Source: Desulfobacteraceae bacterium (lineage in GTDB: Bacteria; Desulfobacterota; Desulfobacteria; Desulfobacterales; Desulfobacteraceae). From it: 40,964 nucleotides of DNA. Under the pieces are notes generated by a model. It was not told where the DNA came from, ran no database searches, and saw only the letters and a list, made by a program, of their open reading frames with translations. A program made the position numbers and the translations under genes. Every line of letters starts with the position of its first letter. Positions within the stretch are counted from its first letter, which is position 1. Shown here in pieces: positions 8,161 to 16,506 of the stretch. The DNA lies in NCBI GenBank assembly GCA_016743945.1, contig JADGFI010000046.1, positions 1 through 40,964 on the forward strand, read 5' to 3'.

Positions 8161-8220
8161 TTAAACAAACCAACCCTAAATAAACCAACCCTAAATAAAC
8201 CGATGAAAAACAAACCACTG
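8161..8220 (+). repeat. C-rich, G-poor tandem repeat in the rho leader
   Basis: The 15-bp unit AAACCAACCCTAAAT occurs twice in tandem (8167-8181, 8182-8196) and partially again. Over 8161-8220 I count 17 C and 3 G, with no G at all in the first 41 bases. Unstructured C-rich, G-poor RNA is what Rho binds (rut sites), and rho genes are often autoregulated through their leader. The autoregulatory role here is inferred. Confidence 0.6.
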
Positions 8221-8241
8221 ACAAAAAAACCAGGAGATTGA

Positions 8242-9489
8242 ATGAATCTTGTAGACCTTAACAAAATGAAGATAAGTGAGCTGTCTAAACTTGCAAAAGA
8301 ATATAAAATTCAAGGGTTTGGAGGTCTCAAAAAACAAGATCTAATCTTTGCTTTGCTCCAGGCCAATATTGAAGAAAGCGGTCAGGTTTACGGTGAGGGA
8401 ACCCTTGAGATTCTTCCCGACGGGTTTGGCTTTTTGCGGGCAGCGGGTTATAATTATCTTCCCGGCCCCGATGATATTTATGTGTCACCTTCCCAGATTC
8501 GGCGGTTTAACCTGAGGACCGGAGACACTGTTTCAGGCCAGGTACGCCAGCCAAAAGATTCCGAACGATATTTTGCCCTGCTCAAAGTGGAGGCGGTTAA
8601 TTTCCAGAACCCAGACCTTGCTGCCGAGACCATCCTGTTTGATAATCTTCTGCCTCTTTACCCCGAGCGGAAGATGATGCTTGAGGCGGAATCGGATAAT
8701 TATTCCATGCGGGTGCTGGATATGATGTGTCCCATTGGATTTGGCCAGAGGGGGCTGATTGTGTCACCGCCCAAGGCGGGCAAGACGATGCTCCTGCAGA
8801 ATATTGCCAACTCTATGATCAAGGCCCACAAGGATATCATCCCCATGATCGTTCTCATTGACGAACGGCCGGAAGAGGTAACGGATATGGCCCGTTCCGT
8901 TGATGCCGAAGTGGTGAGTTCGACCTTTGATGAACCTGCCGAGCGCCATGTTCAGGTGGCGGAAATGGTTATTGAAAAAGCCAAACGGATTGTGGAGCAG
9001 GGTCATGATGTGGTTATTCTTCTGGATAGTATTACCCGGCTTGCCCGTGCCTACAACTCTGTGATGCCGCCATCGGGTAAAATTCTTTCCGGTGGAGTGG
9101 ATTCCAATGCCCTTGACCGGCCCAAACGCTTCTTCGGTGCTGCCCGTAATATTGAAGACGGCGGCAGTCTGACCATTATTGCAACGGCTCTTGTCGATAC
9201 GGGAAGCCGGATGGATGAGGTTATTTTTGAAGAATTTAAGGGGACGGGTAACCTGGAGCTGGTTCTGGACAGAAAACTTGCGGATAAAAGAATTTATCCG
9301 GCCATTGATATGAACAAGTCCGGAACCCGAAAAGAAGAACTGTTACTGGATCCCTCGGTTTTGAACCGGGTTTGGATCTTGAGAAAATTGTTATCAAGTT
9401 TAAATTCTGTTGATAGTATGCAGTTTTTACTTGAAAAAATGAAAGGAACAAAGGATAATGCAGAGTTCCTTGATTTGATGAATTCATAG
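8242..9489 (+). CDS. rho: Transcription termination factor Rho
   Basis: The protein has 415 residues and is the hexameric RNA helicase that ends transcription at rut-dependent sites. The N-terminal Rho_N helix bundle (1-48) is followed by the RNA-binding cold-shock-like domain with EILPDGFGFLRA and YVSPSQIRRFNLRTGD. The ATPase has Walker A SPPKAGKTM (about 175-183) and Walker B VVILLDSITRLARAYN (about 256-271). The start ATG 8242 follows a CAGGAGA site. It is the first gene of a rho-rpmE run. The leader carries the C-rich repeat described separately. Confidence 0.98.
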   Translation: MNLVDLNKMKISELSKLAKEYKIQGFGGLKKQDLIFALLQANIEESGQVYGEGTLEILPDGFGFLRAAGYNYLPGPDDIYVSPSQIRRFNLRTGDTVSGQVRQPKDSERYFALLKVEAVNFQNPDLAAETILFDNLLPLYPERKMMLEAESDNYSMRVLDMMCPIGFGQRGLIVSPPKAGKTMLLQNIANSMIKAHKDIIPMIVLIDERPEEVTDMARSVDAEVVSSTFDEPAERHVQVAEMVIEKAKRIVEQGHDVVILLDSITRLARAYNSVMPPSGKILSGGVDSNALDRPKRFFGAARNIEDGGSLTIIATALVDTGSRMDEVIFEEFKGTGNLELVLDRKLADKRIYPAIDMNKSGTRKEELLLDPSVLNRVWILRKLLSSLNSVDSMQFLLEKMKGTKDNAEFLDLMNS

Positions 9490-9567
9490 GATATGAGATA
9501 GGAATTGTATCGTTATTATTTTAAATAAAGACCCTTGGATAAGGGTTGGTAAGGAGTTTTGCAGAAA

Positions 9568-9786
9568 ATGAAAAAAGAAATACATCCCAATTATACACAG
9601 ACAACGGCTTCCTGTGCATGTGGCGCAACGTTTGAGGTGGGTTCCACAAGAGAAAATATCAAGGTTGAAATTTGTTCCCAGTGCCATCCGTTTTTTACGG
9701 GTAAACAAAAATTGGTTGACTCTGCCGGTAGAATTGACCGTTTTAAAAAGAAATATGCAGGGTTTGACGCGACTAAACTCGTTTAA
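9568..9786 (+). CDS. rpmE: 50S ribosomal protein bL31
   Basis: The protein has 72 residues and starts at ATG 9568, 11 bases after AAGGAG. An in-frame TTG at 9559 would sit almost on that site and is rejected. It is the zinc-binding (C+) form: CACG near the N-terminus and CSQC in the middle supply Cys ligands, followed by HPFFTGKQKLVDSAGRIDRFKKKY. The order rho, rpmE, prfA, prmC is common in bacteria. A terminator follows at 9811. Confidence 0.97.
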   Translation: MKKEIHPNYTQTTASCACGATFEVGSTRENIKVEICSQCHPFFTGKQKLVDSAGRIDRFKKKYAGFDATKLV

Positions 9787-9810
9787 AGGCAAAAACAACC
9801 CAGGAAACCG

Positions 9811-9845
9811 AAAAGGGGGCTTCTTTAAAGTGCCCCTTTTGTGTT
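9811..9845 (+). terminator. Intrinsic terminator after rpmE
   Basis: AAAAGGGGGC and GTGCCCCTTTT form a GC-rich stem with one bulge around TTCTTTAAA, ending in a T-rich run. It separates rho-rpmE from prfA. Confidence 0.75.
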
Positions 9846-9880
9846 TGTCAACATGATTGATACAGTGTGATAATTCAAAT

Positions 9881-10945
9881 ATGATTAATAAATTAAAAGG
9901 CATTGAAGAGCGATTCATTAAGGTTGAACAGCTGTTGAGCGACCCCAGTGTTCTTGGTGATCAGAAAAAATACCAGGAGTATTTAAAAGAACATGGAGAG
10001 CTTAACAAGATTGTTCCGGTGTTCAGGTCTTATGAAGGACTTTTGGGGGAGCTTGCGGAAGCAAAAGAATTTTTGCGGGATGATGATCCTGAAATCCGCA
10101 GTATGGCAAAGGAAGAAATTCCCAGCCTTGAATGTCAGATCGCTGAATTGAACGCACAGATCAACCTTCTTTTAATGCCGAAAGATCCGAGGGATGGAAA
10201 AAATGTCCTCCTTGAAATCAGGGCGGGGACCGGCGGGGAAGAAGCCGGTCTTTTTGCCGGTGATCTTTTTAGGATGTACTCCCGGTTTGCGGAATCAAAA
10301 TCCTGGAAAGTTGAAATTGTTGAAAAAAATGGGTCCAGTTCCGGCGGGTTCAAGGAAGTGGTTTGCCTCGTCCGGGGAAAAGGCGTTTTTTCCAGCTTTA
10401 AATATGAGAGCGGCACCCATCGTGTGCAGCGGGTGCCGAGCACCGAGACCCAGGGGCGGATTCATACCTCTGCTGTGACCGTGGCTGTTCTCTGTGAGGC
10501 CGAGGATGTTGATGTTCAAATTAATCCATCAGATATTAAGGTGGATGTGTTCAGAGCCTCGGGTCCTGGCGGCCAGTCCGTTAATACCACCGATTCCGCT
10601 GTCAGAATCACCCATATCCCTACGGGGGTGGTGGCTACCTGCCAGGATGAAAAATCCCAGCACAAAAACAAGGAAAAGGCCATGGGGGTTCTTAAATCCC
10701 GTGTTCTGGATGCGAAAATCAGGGAAGAGGACGCAAAAAGGGCTGCTGACCGGAAGGGCCAGGTGGGCTCCGGGGATCGGAGCGGCAGGATCAGGACCTA
10801 TAATTATCCCCAGGGCAGGATGACAGATCATCGAATCGGACTCACCCTTTACCGGCTGGACAGCATTATGGAAGGGGATATTCAGGAAATTGTCGATGAG
10901 CTTACAACCTATAACCAGGCCCAGTCATTAAAAGATATGGGTTAA
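9881..10945 (+). CDS. prfA: Peptide chain release factor 1
   Basis: The 354-residue protein recognises UAA and UAG and triggers peptidyl-tRNA hydrolysis. The codon-recognition tripeptide PST (about 186-188) is RF1-specific, and the GGQ loop is in ASGPGGQSVNTTDSAV (about 230-232). The start ATG 9881 gives the usual N-terminus MINKLKGIEERF. An upstream in-frame TTG at 9857 is unlikely. The ribosome site is weak. GGQ methylation is carried out by the product of the next gene, prmC, 6 bp downstream. Confidence 0.97.
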   Translation: MINKLKGIEERFIKVEQLLSDPSVLGDQKKYQEYLKEHGELNKIVPVFRSYEGLLGELAEAKEFLRDDDPEIRSMAKEEIPSLECQIAELNAQINLLLMPKDPRDGKNVLLEIRAGTGGEEAGLFAGDLFRMYSRFAESKSWKVEIVEKNGSSSGGFKEVVCLVRGKGVFSSFKYESGTHRVQRVPSTETQGRIHTSAVTVAVLCEAEDVDVQINPSDIKVDVFRASGPGGQSVNTTDSAVRITHIPTGVVATCQDEKSQHKNKEKAMGVLKSRVLDAKIREEDAKRAADRKGQVGSGDRSGRIRTYNYPQGRMTDHRIGLTLYRLDSIMEGDIQEIVDELTTYNQAQSLKDMG

Positions 10946-10951
10946 CGCTCA

Positions 10952-11869
10952 TTGATTGACTGGACCATCATCAAGATTCTTGTCTGGACAGAATCCTATT
11001 TCAAAGACCATTGCATAGACAGTCCACGGCTCACCGCCGAGATTCTTCTTTGTTTCAGCCTTGGGATTCGGCGTCTGGATCTTTATCTTCAACATGACAG
11101 ACCCCTGGAAAAAAATGAGCTTACCCGGTTTAAGGCCTTGATTAAACGGCGAATTGGGCGGGAGCCGGTTGCCTATATCACCGGCAAAAAAGGCTTTTAT
11201 GAATCCGATTTCCGGGTTGAAAAAGGGGTGTTGATCCCGAGACCTGATACCGAGGTGATGGTTGAAACCGCCATCGGCCTTTTGGGGCCGTGTAGGGATT
11301 CTACCGGGAGAAGAAATGTCCTGGAACTTGGGGTGGGATCCGGGGCCATTGTGATATCCCTGGCCAAGGCCTGCCCCGGCCATGTTTATTTCGGCTGCGA
11401 CCTTTCCCCCATCGCCATTAGGACGGCAAGACAAAATGCGGCCACTCTGGCCCAAACACCCATCCGTTTTTTTCAGGGGTCCTGGTTAGATGCTGTTGAT
11501 CCCGGGGAATCATTTGATCTGATTTTATCCAATCCCCCTTACATTCCCACACAAGAGATACAAGGCCTGGCATCTGAAATAAAATCTCATGAGCCTTTGC
11601 TGGCCCTGGATGGCGGTGGAGATGGGCTTAATTCCATCCGGGAAATATTGGATAAAGCAAGGGGGTGTCTGGTACCCGGGGGCAGGCTTCTTCTCGAAAT
11701 GGGATTTGACCAGCGAGAGGGGGTGGCGTCCATTGTCGAGACCTTTTGCGAATATGAAACCATCGAATTTATAAAAGATCTGGCCGGACATACCCGGCTG
11801 GTCAGTGTGAGGAAGATGGGTTTAAAAATCGATGAACCGTTAAACGACAGGTTTAAAAAAATAAATTGA
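10952..11869 (+). CDS. prmC: Release factor glutamine methyltransferase
   Basis: PrmC methylates the Gln of the GGQ motif in release factors using S-adenosylmethionine. The 305-residue frame starts with TTG 10952, the only start that keeps the N-terminal helical domain (IDWTIIKILVWTESYF, SPRLTAEILLCFSLG). The Rossmann fold has LELGVGSGAIVISLA, and the substrate-binding NPPY motif is in ILSNPPYIPTQE (about 192-200). The C-terminal tail after the fold is slightly extended. It is translationally close to prfA, with a 6-bp gap, as in many bacteria. Confidence 0.95.
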   Translation: MIDWTIIKILVWTESYFKDHCIDSPRLTAEILLCFSLGIRRLDLYLQHDRPLEKNELTRFKALIKRRIGREPVAYITGKKGFYESDFRVEKGVLIPRPDTEVMVETAIGLLGPCRDSTGRRNVLELGVGSGAIVISLAKACPGHVYFGCDLSPIAIRTARQNAATLAQTPIRFFQGSWLDAVDPGESFDLILSNPPYIPTQEIQGLASEIKSHEPLLALDGGGDGLNSIREILDKARGCLVPGGRLLLEMGFDQREGVASIVETFCEYETIEFIKDLAGHTRLVSVRKMGLKIDEPLNDRFKKIN

Positions 11870-11894
11870 TTATTCTGTCCGTATTTGATATATA
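11866..11894 (+). promoter_or_regulatory. Putative promoter of the rpsB-tsf operon
   Basis: TTGATT, a 17-base spacer and TATATA lie just after prmC and give a leader of about 120 nt for rpsB. S2 often binds its own leader in bacteria; no specific fold is recognised here. Confidence 0.4.
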
Positions 11895-12023
11895 AATCGA
11901 GATTTTGTTTTAATAAGTAAAAACGCACATCCATGGACTTGAAATCCGGTGCTTTTCATTAAGTCGATTTTGGGAATGAAGTGGGTGAAGGTAGCAAAAA
12001 CCATTAATTAATTTGGAGAACAA

Positions 12024-12953
12024 ATGGCTTACATTACAATTAGAGAACTTTTGGAAGCAGGTGTTCATTTCGGGCATCAGACAAAACGATGGAACCCAAA
12101 GATGAAAAAATATATCTTTGGTGCAAGGAACGGTATTTACATCATTGATCTTCAGCAGACAGTAAAGATGTACAGAAAAGCCCACGATTTTATTAAGGGT
12201 GTTGCCTCAGAGGGAAAGGATATCCTTTTTGTCGGCACCAAAAAACAGGCGTCTGAATCTATTTACGAAGAAGCCAACCGTTCTGAATCTTTTTATGTCG
12301 AAAATAGATGGCTGGGGGGGATGTTGACCAACTTCCAGACCATTAAAAATAATATTACCCGGTTTCATTTTTTGAATTCCCTTGAAAATGATGGGAGCCT
12401 TGAGAATTATCCCAAGAAAGAACAGTCCAAAATGCTCAAGGATAAAGCAAAACTTGAGTTTGCCATCGGGGGTATCAGCACCATGAAACGCCTGCCTGGT
12501 GCTATTTTTGTCATTGATCCTAAGAATGAAGCGATTGCCATTAAAGAGGGTAAACGTCTGGGGATTCCGATTGTTGCCGTTGTTGACACAAATTGTGACC
12601 CCGATGATATCGATTTCGTTATTCCGGGTAATGATGATGCCATCAGATCCATCCGGTTGTTTGCTTCTCGTATTGCCGATGCCACCATTGAAGGTCGCCA
12701 GATTTATCAGGAACGACAGAATGCTGAATCTGATAAGGGTGAAGCAGAAAGTCGGCCGGCTGAAAAAGTTGAGGCAAAAGTGGGTGTTGAAGTGCTTTCC
12801 GATGGGACAGACGGCCCTGTGGTTGAAAAAATCATAAGAAAAACTGCCTCTGTTGAAGCAACAGAAGCCGCTGTTGAAACTATTGACGCAGCTGTTGAAA
12901 CTATTGATGCAGCTGTTGAAACTATTGATGCAACAAAAGAAGAGACTGAATAA
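12024..12953 (+). CDS. rpsB: 30S ribosomal protein uS2 with a repeat-built acidic C-terminal tail
   Basis: The first 230 or so residues are a normal uS2: MAYITIRELLEAGVHFGHQTKRWNPKM, NRWLGGMLTNFQTI, and PGAIFVIDPKNEAIAIKEG. uS2 is usually 230-260 residues; this one has 309. The extra tail is acidic and Ala/Val-rich and ends in three tandem copies of AVETIDA, coded by a 21-bp DNA repeat. The start has a TTTGGAG site. It is followed after 23 bp by tsf, the classical pair. The tail is probably disordered and at the surface of the subunit. Confidence 0.97.
   Translation: MAYITIRELLEAGVHFGHQTKRWNPKMKKYIFGARNGIYIIDLQQTVKMYRKAHDFIKGVASEGKDILFVGTKKQASESIYEEANRSESFYVENRWLGGMLTNFQTIKNNITRFHFLNSLENDGSLENYPKKEQSKMLKDKAKLEFAIGGISTMKRLPGAIFVIDPKNEAIAIKEGKRLGIPIVAVVDTNCDPDDIDFVIPGNDDAIRSIRLFASRIADATIEGRQIYQERQNAESDKGEAESRPAEKVEAKVGVEVLSDGTDGPVVEKIIRKTASVEATEAAVETIDAAVETIDAAVETIDATKEETE
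12870..12932 (+). repeat. Three tandem 21-bp repeats in rpsB
   Basis: The unit coding AVETIDA is present three times (12870-12890, 12891-12911, 12912-12932). Copies two and three are identical, and the first differs by one base (GAC for GAT). Such near-identity suggests recent duplication and copy-number variation. Confidence 0.9.
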
Positions 12954-12976
12954 AGATAATTAAGGAGCAAAATAAA

Positions 12977-13573
12977 ATGGTGGAAATTTCTGCAGCGATG
13001 GTAAAAGAGCTTCGGGGGGCGACCGGATCCGGTATTATGGATTGTAAGCGGGTCCTTGCCGAAGCAGAGGGTGATTATGAAACGGCAGTGGATCTTTTGA
13101 GAAAAAAAGGGCTTGCCAAGGCAGCAAAAAGATCAGGGCGTTCTACTTCTGAAGGCCTTATCTACTCTTATATCCATACCGGCGCAAAACTGGGTGTTCT
13201 TGTTGAAGTGAATTGCGAATCTGATTTTGTGGCCAAGACAGATGATTTTAAAACATTTGTAAAAAATATTGCCATGCATATTGCCGCTGCAAACCCCGCT
13301 GGTCTGGCTCCCGAGGATGTTGATCCGGCCATTATTGAAAAAGAGAGGGAAATTTACACAGCCCAGATGAAAGAAGAGGGGAAGCCTGAAAATATCATTG
13401 CTAAAATTGTAGATGGTAAAGTTGAAAAATTTTACAAAGACGTCTGCTTGATGAGCCAGCAATATGTCAAGGATCCCCAGAAAACCATTACAGATGTTCT
13501 CAAAGAAACCATTGCAAAAATTGGTGAAAATATTCAGATTAAAAGATTTGTACGTTTCCAAATAGGAGAATAA
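12977..13573 (+). CDS. tsf: Elongation factor Ts
   Basis: EF-Ts is the nucleotide exchange factor for EF-Tu. The N-terminal UBA-like part AAMVKELRGATGSGIMDCKRVLAEA is followed by KAAKRSGRSTSEGL and the EF-Tu-contacting core VEVNCESDFVAKTDDF. At 198 residues it is the short form with one core subdomain rather than the roughly 280-residue enterobacterial form. The start follows AAGGAGC. The stop is 3 bp before the pyrH start. Confidence 0.96.
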   Translation: MVEISAAMVKELRGATGSGIMDCKRVLAEAEGDYETAVDLLRKKGLAKAAKRSGRSTSEGLIYSYIHTGAKLGVLVEVNCESDFVAKTDDFKTFVKNIAMHIAAANPAGLAPEDVDPAIIEKEREIYTAQMKEEGKPENIIAKIVDGKVEKFYKDVCLMSQQYVKDPQKTITDVLKETIAKIGENIQIKRFVRFQIGE

Positions 13574-13576
13574 ATC

Positions 13577-14299
13577 TTGGAGAAAAAGCCTGAGTTTAAA
13601 AGGATTCTGATTAAACTGAGTGGTGAAGCCCTGATGGGAAATCAGGGCTTTGGCATCACCCCCGAAATGATCCATTATGTGGCAGAAGAAATTGCCAAGG
13701 TCTATCGCCTTGGCGTGGAAATCTCGGTGGTTGTAGGGGGCGGGAATATTTTCAGGGGCGTTGCCGGCAGTTCTGCCGGTATGGACAGGACGTCTGCTGA
13801 TAACATGGGAATGCTTGCAACCGTGATCAACAGTCTGGCCCTTTGTGATGCTTTGGAAAAATGCGGTGTGCCCACCCGGGTTCAGTCTGCCATTAGAATG
13901 GATAAGGTTGCAGAACCGTTTATCCGGAGAAAGGCCATCCGTCATCTTGAAAAAGGCCGGGTGGTTATTTTTGCTGCAGGGACGGGCAACCCCTACTTTA
14001 CAACAGATACAGCTGCTGTGCTGCGGGGCCATGAAACACGAGCCCAGATTCTTTTTAAGGCAACCCAGGTGGATGGTGTCTATGACAAGGACCCTGTGGT
14101 CCATGATGATGCGGTTCGATTTGATGAACTCTCGTATATGCGGGTTATTGAAAAACAATTGCATGTAATGGATATGACCGCCATCTCCCTTGCCATGGAA
14201 CATGATCTTCCCCTCCAGGTGTTTGACCTCCACCAGGCCGATAATATTTATAAGGCCGTTCTGGGCGACGATATCGGTACCCGGATATATAATAAATAA
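13577..14299 (+). CDS. pyrH: UMP kinase
   Basis: PyrH phosphorylates UMP to UDP and belongs to the amino-acid kinase fold. The 240-residue frame starts with TTG 13577, seven bases after AGGAGAA; no ATG sits in a suitable place. Motifs include KRILIKLSGEALMG, VVGGGNIFRG, MDRTSADNMGMLATVINSLAL, and FAAGTGNPYFTTDTAAVLRG. It lies 3 bp after tsf and is followed by a long perfect hairpin before frr. Confidence 0.97.
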   Translation: MEKKPEFKRILIKLSGEALMGNQGFGITPEMIHYVAEEIAKVYRLGVEISVVVGGGNIFRGVAGSSAGMDRTSADNMGMLATVINSLALCDALEKCGVPTRVQSAIRMDKVAEPFIRRKAIRHLEKGRVVIFAAGTGNPYFTTDTAAVLRGHETRAQILFKATQVDGVYDKDPVVHDDAVRFDELSYMRVIEKQLHVMDMTAISLAMEHDLPLQVFDLHQADNIYKAVLGDDIGTRIYNK

Positions 14300-14307
14300 G
14301 TTCACCC

Positions 14308-14357
14308 CAAGAACTATTATCAGTGAAATGTGACTGTTTTCCTGATAATAGTTCTTG
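14308..14357 (+). terminator. Perfect 16-bp stem-loop between pyrH and frr
   Basis: CAAGAACTATTATCAG (14308-14323) pairs base for base with CTGATAATAGTTCTTG (14342-14357) around an 18-nt loop. It is followed by TTGGTAGTTGTT rather than a clean U-run, so it may be a weak terminator, an attenuator, or an RNase III processing site that sets the frr level. Confidence 0.6.
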
Positions 14358-14394
14358 TTGGTAGTTGTTACCTGTTATTATAGGATGCATTGTT

Positions 14395-14952
14395 ATGATA
14401 AATGAAGTGCTCGAAGAAACCAAAGACAGGATGGGGAAATCTGAAAAAGCCTTTGAAAAAGAATTGACAAAGGTTCGTACTGGTAGAGCATCTCAGGCAA
14501 TACTTGACGGGGTGAGAGTCGATTATTACGGAGTACAGACCCTTCTTCCCCAGATGGCCACTGTGTCCATTCCGGAAAGTCGGTTGATCACGGTTAAACC
14601 CTGGGATATAAGTGTTATCAATGAGGTTGAAAAGGCAATTCATAAGGCAAATCTGGGCCTTACGCCTTCCAATGACGGCAAACTAATTCGGATTTCCATT
14701 CCCCCCCTGACAGAAGACCGAAGAAAAGAGATCGCAAAAAGTGCTTCCAAAATTTGCGAAGACTATAAAGTGGCCGTCCGGAATATCAGACGAGATTCCA
14801 ATGAAATGCTCAAGGATCTTCAAAAAGAAGGGGATATTTCTGAGGATGACAGCTTTAAGGGCCAAAAGCAGGTTCAGGATTTGACCGATGTATATATTAA
14901 AAAATTAGACGATATCTTTTCCGCCAAAGAAAAGGAAATCCTTGAAGTCTGA
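14395..14952 (+). CDS. frr: Ribosome recycling factor
   Basis: The protein has 185 residues, the standard length, and splits post-termination ribosomes together with EF-G. Start ATG 14395 follows TAGGA by 9 bases and gives MINEVLEETKDRMGKSEKAF. Conserved parts are KVRTGRASQAILDGV, VDYYG, PQMATVSIPESR and the C-terminal three-helix segment ending FSAKEKEILEV. A longer frame back to 14365 overlaps the hairpin region and is rejected. The 3' end overlaps the uppS start by 11 bp. Confidence 0.97.
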   Translation: MINEVLEETKDRMGKSEKAFEKELTKVRTGRASQAILDGVRVDYYGVQTLLPQMATVSIPESRLITVKPWDISVINEVEKAIHKANLGLTPSNDGKLIRISIPPLTEDRRKEIAKSASKICEDYKVAVRNIRRDSNEMLKDLQKEGDISEDDSFKGQKQVQDLTDVYIKKLDDIFSAKEKEILEV

Positions 14953-15712
14953 TACGATACAAGACGCAAGGCTTGATTCGGAAAAACTTCCTTTCCATGT
15001 TGCCATGATAATGGACGGCAACGGCCGCTGGGCCAAGCAACGATTGATGAACCGTGTTAAAGGCCATGAAAAAGGTTCTAAAACGGTTCGTTCCATTGTA
15101 ACTGCCGCAAGGGAGCTTGGCATTGGAATGCTCACCTTATATGCGTTTTCCACTGAAAACTGGGCAAGGCCAAAGATTGAAGTTTCGGCATTGATGATGT
15201 TGTTAAAGCGATTCCTGGTTTCTGAAAGGGATACGCTCATGACCCGGGGGGTTCGGCTGAATATATTGGGGCAACAAGAAAAACTGCCTGAAGATATCCA
15301 GCGAGAGGCGGAAAAAACCGTGGAGATGACCCGGAGTAATCAAGGCATGGTATTAAATCTGGCCTTGAGCTATGGCAGTCGCCAGGAAATTACCCAAGGG
15401 GTTCAAACCCTTGCTCGAAAAATAAAAGCCGGCAGTATTCAACCCAATGATATCACCGAAGAAATGATTTCAGATCATTTATATACCCGGCAGATGCCCG
15501 ATCCTGATTTGATCATCAGAACCAGTGGGGAATATCGGCTCAGCAATTTTATGATGTGGCAGGCTGCCTATTCAGAATTGTTTATTACCCAGACCCTGTG
15601 GCCGGATTTTACCCGGGATGATTTTGTTGAGATTTTAATAAACTTTCAAGAAAGGGACCGACGATTCGGTCGAGTAAAATGCAGCACCTTAAAAGATGGC
15701 TCACCGCAATAA
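14942..15712 (+). CDS. uppS: Isoprenyl (undecaprenyl diphosphate) synthase
   Basis: UppS makes C55 undecaprenyl diphosphate, the lipid carrier for peptidoglycan, from FPP and IPP. The signature HVAMIMDGNGRWAKQR holds the catalytic Asp. YAFSTENWARP and PDLIIRTSGEYRLSNFMMWQAAYSEL are other cis-prenyltransferase motifs. The 256-residue frame starts with TTG 14942, inside the end of frr and preceded by AAAAGGAAA. The 3' end overlaps cdsA by 34 bp, so translation of the two is coupled. Confidence 0.96.
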   Translation: MKSDTIQDARLDSEKLPFHVAMIMDGNGRWAKQRLMNRVKGHEKGSKTVRSIVTAARELGIGMLTLYAFSTENWARPKIEVSALMMLLKRFLVSERDTLMTRGVRLNILGQQEKLPEDIQREAEKTVEMTRSNQGMVLNLALSYGSRQEITQGVQTLARKIKAGSIQPNDITEEMISDHLYTRQMPDPDLIIRTSGEYRLSNFMMWQAAYSELFITQTLWPDFTRDDFVEILINFQERDRRFGRVKCSTLKDGSPQ

Positions 15713-16506
15713 TACTTGGCCCCCTTGTTTTATGGATTCTCATAAAAGGAAATACCCTTCTATTGGCCGTTATGGTGTCAACTGTTGCCGTGGCGTCTGT
15801 ACGGGAATATCTTCGGATTGCGCTTGGTCGGACTTCTTTTGGCAATGACACAGCGCCTGTATCCAACACCCTTAAATTAATTTCATACACCGTTTCCATG
15901 GCGCTTGTCATTGGAGCGTGTCTGGGATCATGGCAGGTCTTGTTTCTGGTCCTTGCCCTGAATCTATTGATTCTATCCGTCTTTGTTCTCGCCCGTTTTC
16001 CTTCTGACCCCGGTGTTTTTGATATCATATCAAAACAGGTGATGGGAATTGTTTATATTCCTGTTTCCCTTTCTCTACTGGTTTTTCTCAAGGAGGTGGA
16101 AGGGGGAACCCTGTGGATCATCTGGCTGTTGATTGTTATCTTTGCAAATGATACCGGAGCCTTTTATACCGGTACCTTTTTGGGCAAACACAAACTTGCC
16201 CCCAATATCAGCCCCAACAAGACCATTGAAGGGTCCCTGGGGGGGATTGCCACTTCCATGGTCTTGGGTTTTATCTTTTCCCTTGTTTTCTTTGACTTTC
16301 ACTTGGCATTGATTACCATACCCTGCTCCTTTATGGTGGCAGTGGCCGGCCAGATTGGGGATCTGTTTGAGTCTGCCATGAAACGGGCTGCCAATATTAA
16401 GGATTCCGGGCGGATTCTGCCGGGGCATGGCGGAATGCTGGACCGAATTGACGGTTTGCTTCTGGCCATTCCCGTCCTCTATATCTACCTGGTATTTGTG
16501 ATATGA
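15679..16506 (+). CDS. cdsA: Phosphatidate cytidylyltransferase
   Basis: CdsA makes CDP-diacylglycerol from phosphatidate and CTP in the membrane. The protein has 275 residues and several hydrophobic segments. The CDP-diglyceride synthase signature lies near the C-terminus: KRAANIKDSGRILPGHGGML followed by DRIDG. WLLIVIFANDTGAFYTGTFLGKHKLAPNISPNKT is the upstream conserved part (given as IFANDTGAFYTG). ATG 15679 overlaps uppS, and the stop overlaps the dxr start by 4 bp (ATGA). Confidence 0.96.
   Translation: MQHLKRWLTAIILGPLVLWILIKGNTLLLAVMVSTVAVASVREYLRIALGRTSFGNDTAPVSNTLKLISYTVSMALVIGACLGSWQVLFLVLALNLLILSVFVLARFPSDPGVFDIISKQVMGIVYIPVSLSLLVFLKEVEGGTLWIIWLLIVIFANDTGAFYTGTFLGKHKLAPNISPNKTIEGSLGGIATSMVLGFIFSLVFFDFHLALITIPCSFMVAVAGQIGDLFESAMKRAANIKDSGRILPGHGGMLDRIDGLLLAIPVLYIYLVFVI

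Noticed and set aside
13133..14305. 390-codon minus-strand open frame
   Set aside because: It lies fully antisense to tsf and pyrH, which are certain genes; its composition is the mirror of their codon bias and it has no ribosome site.
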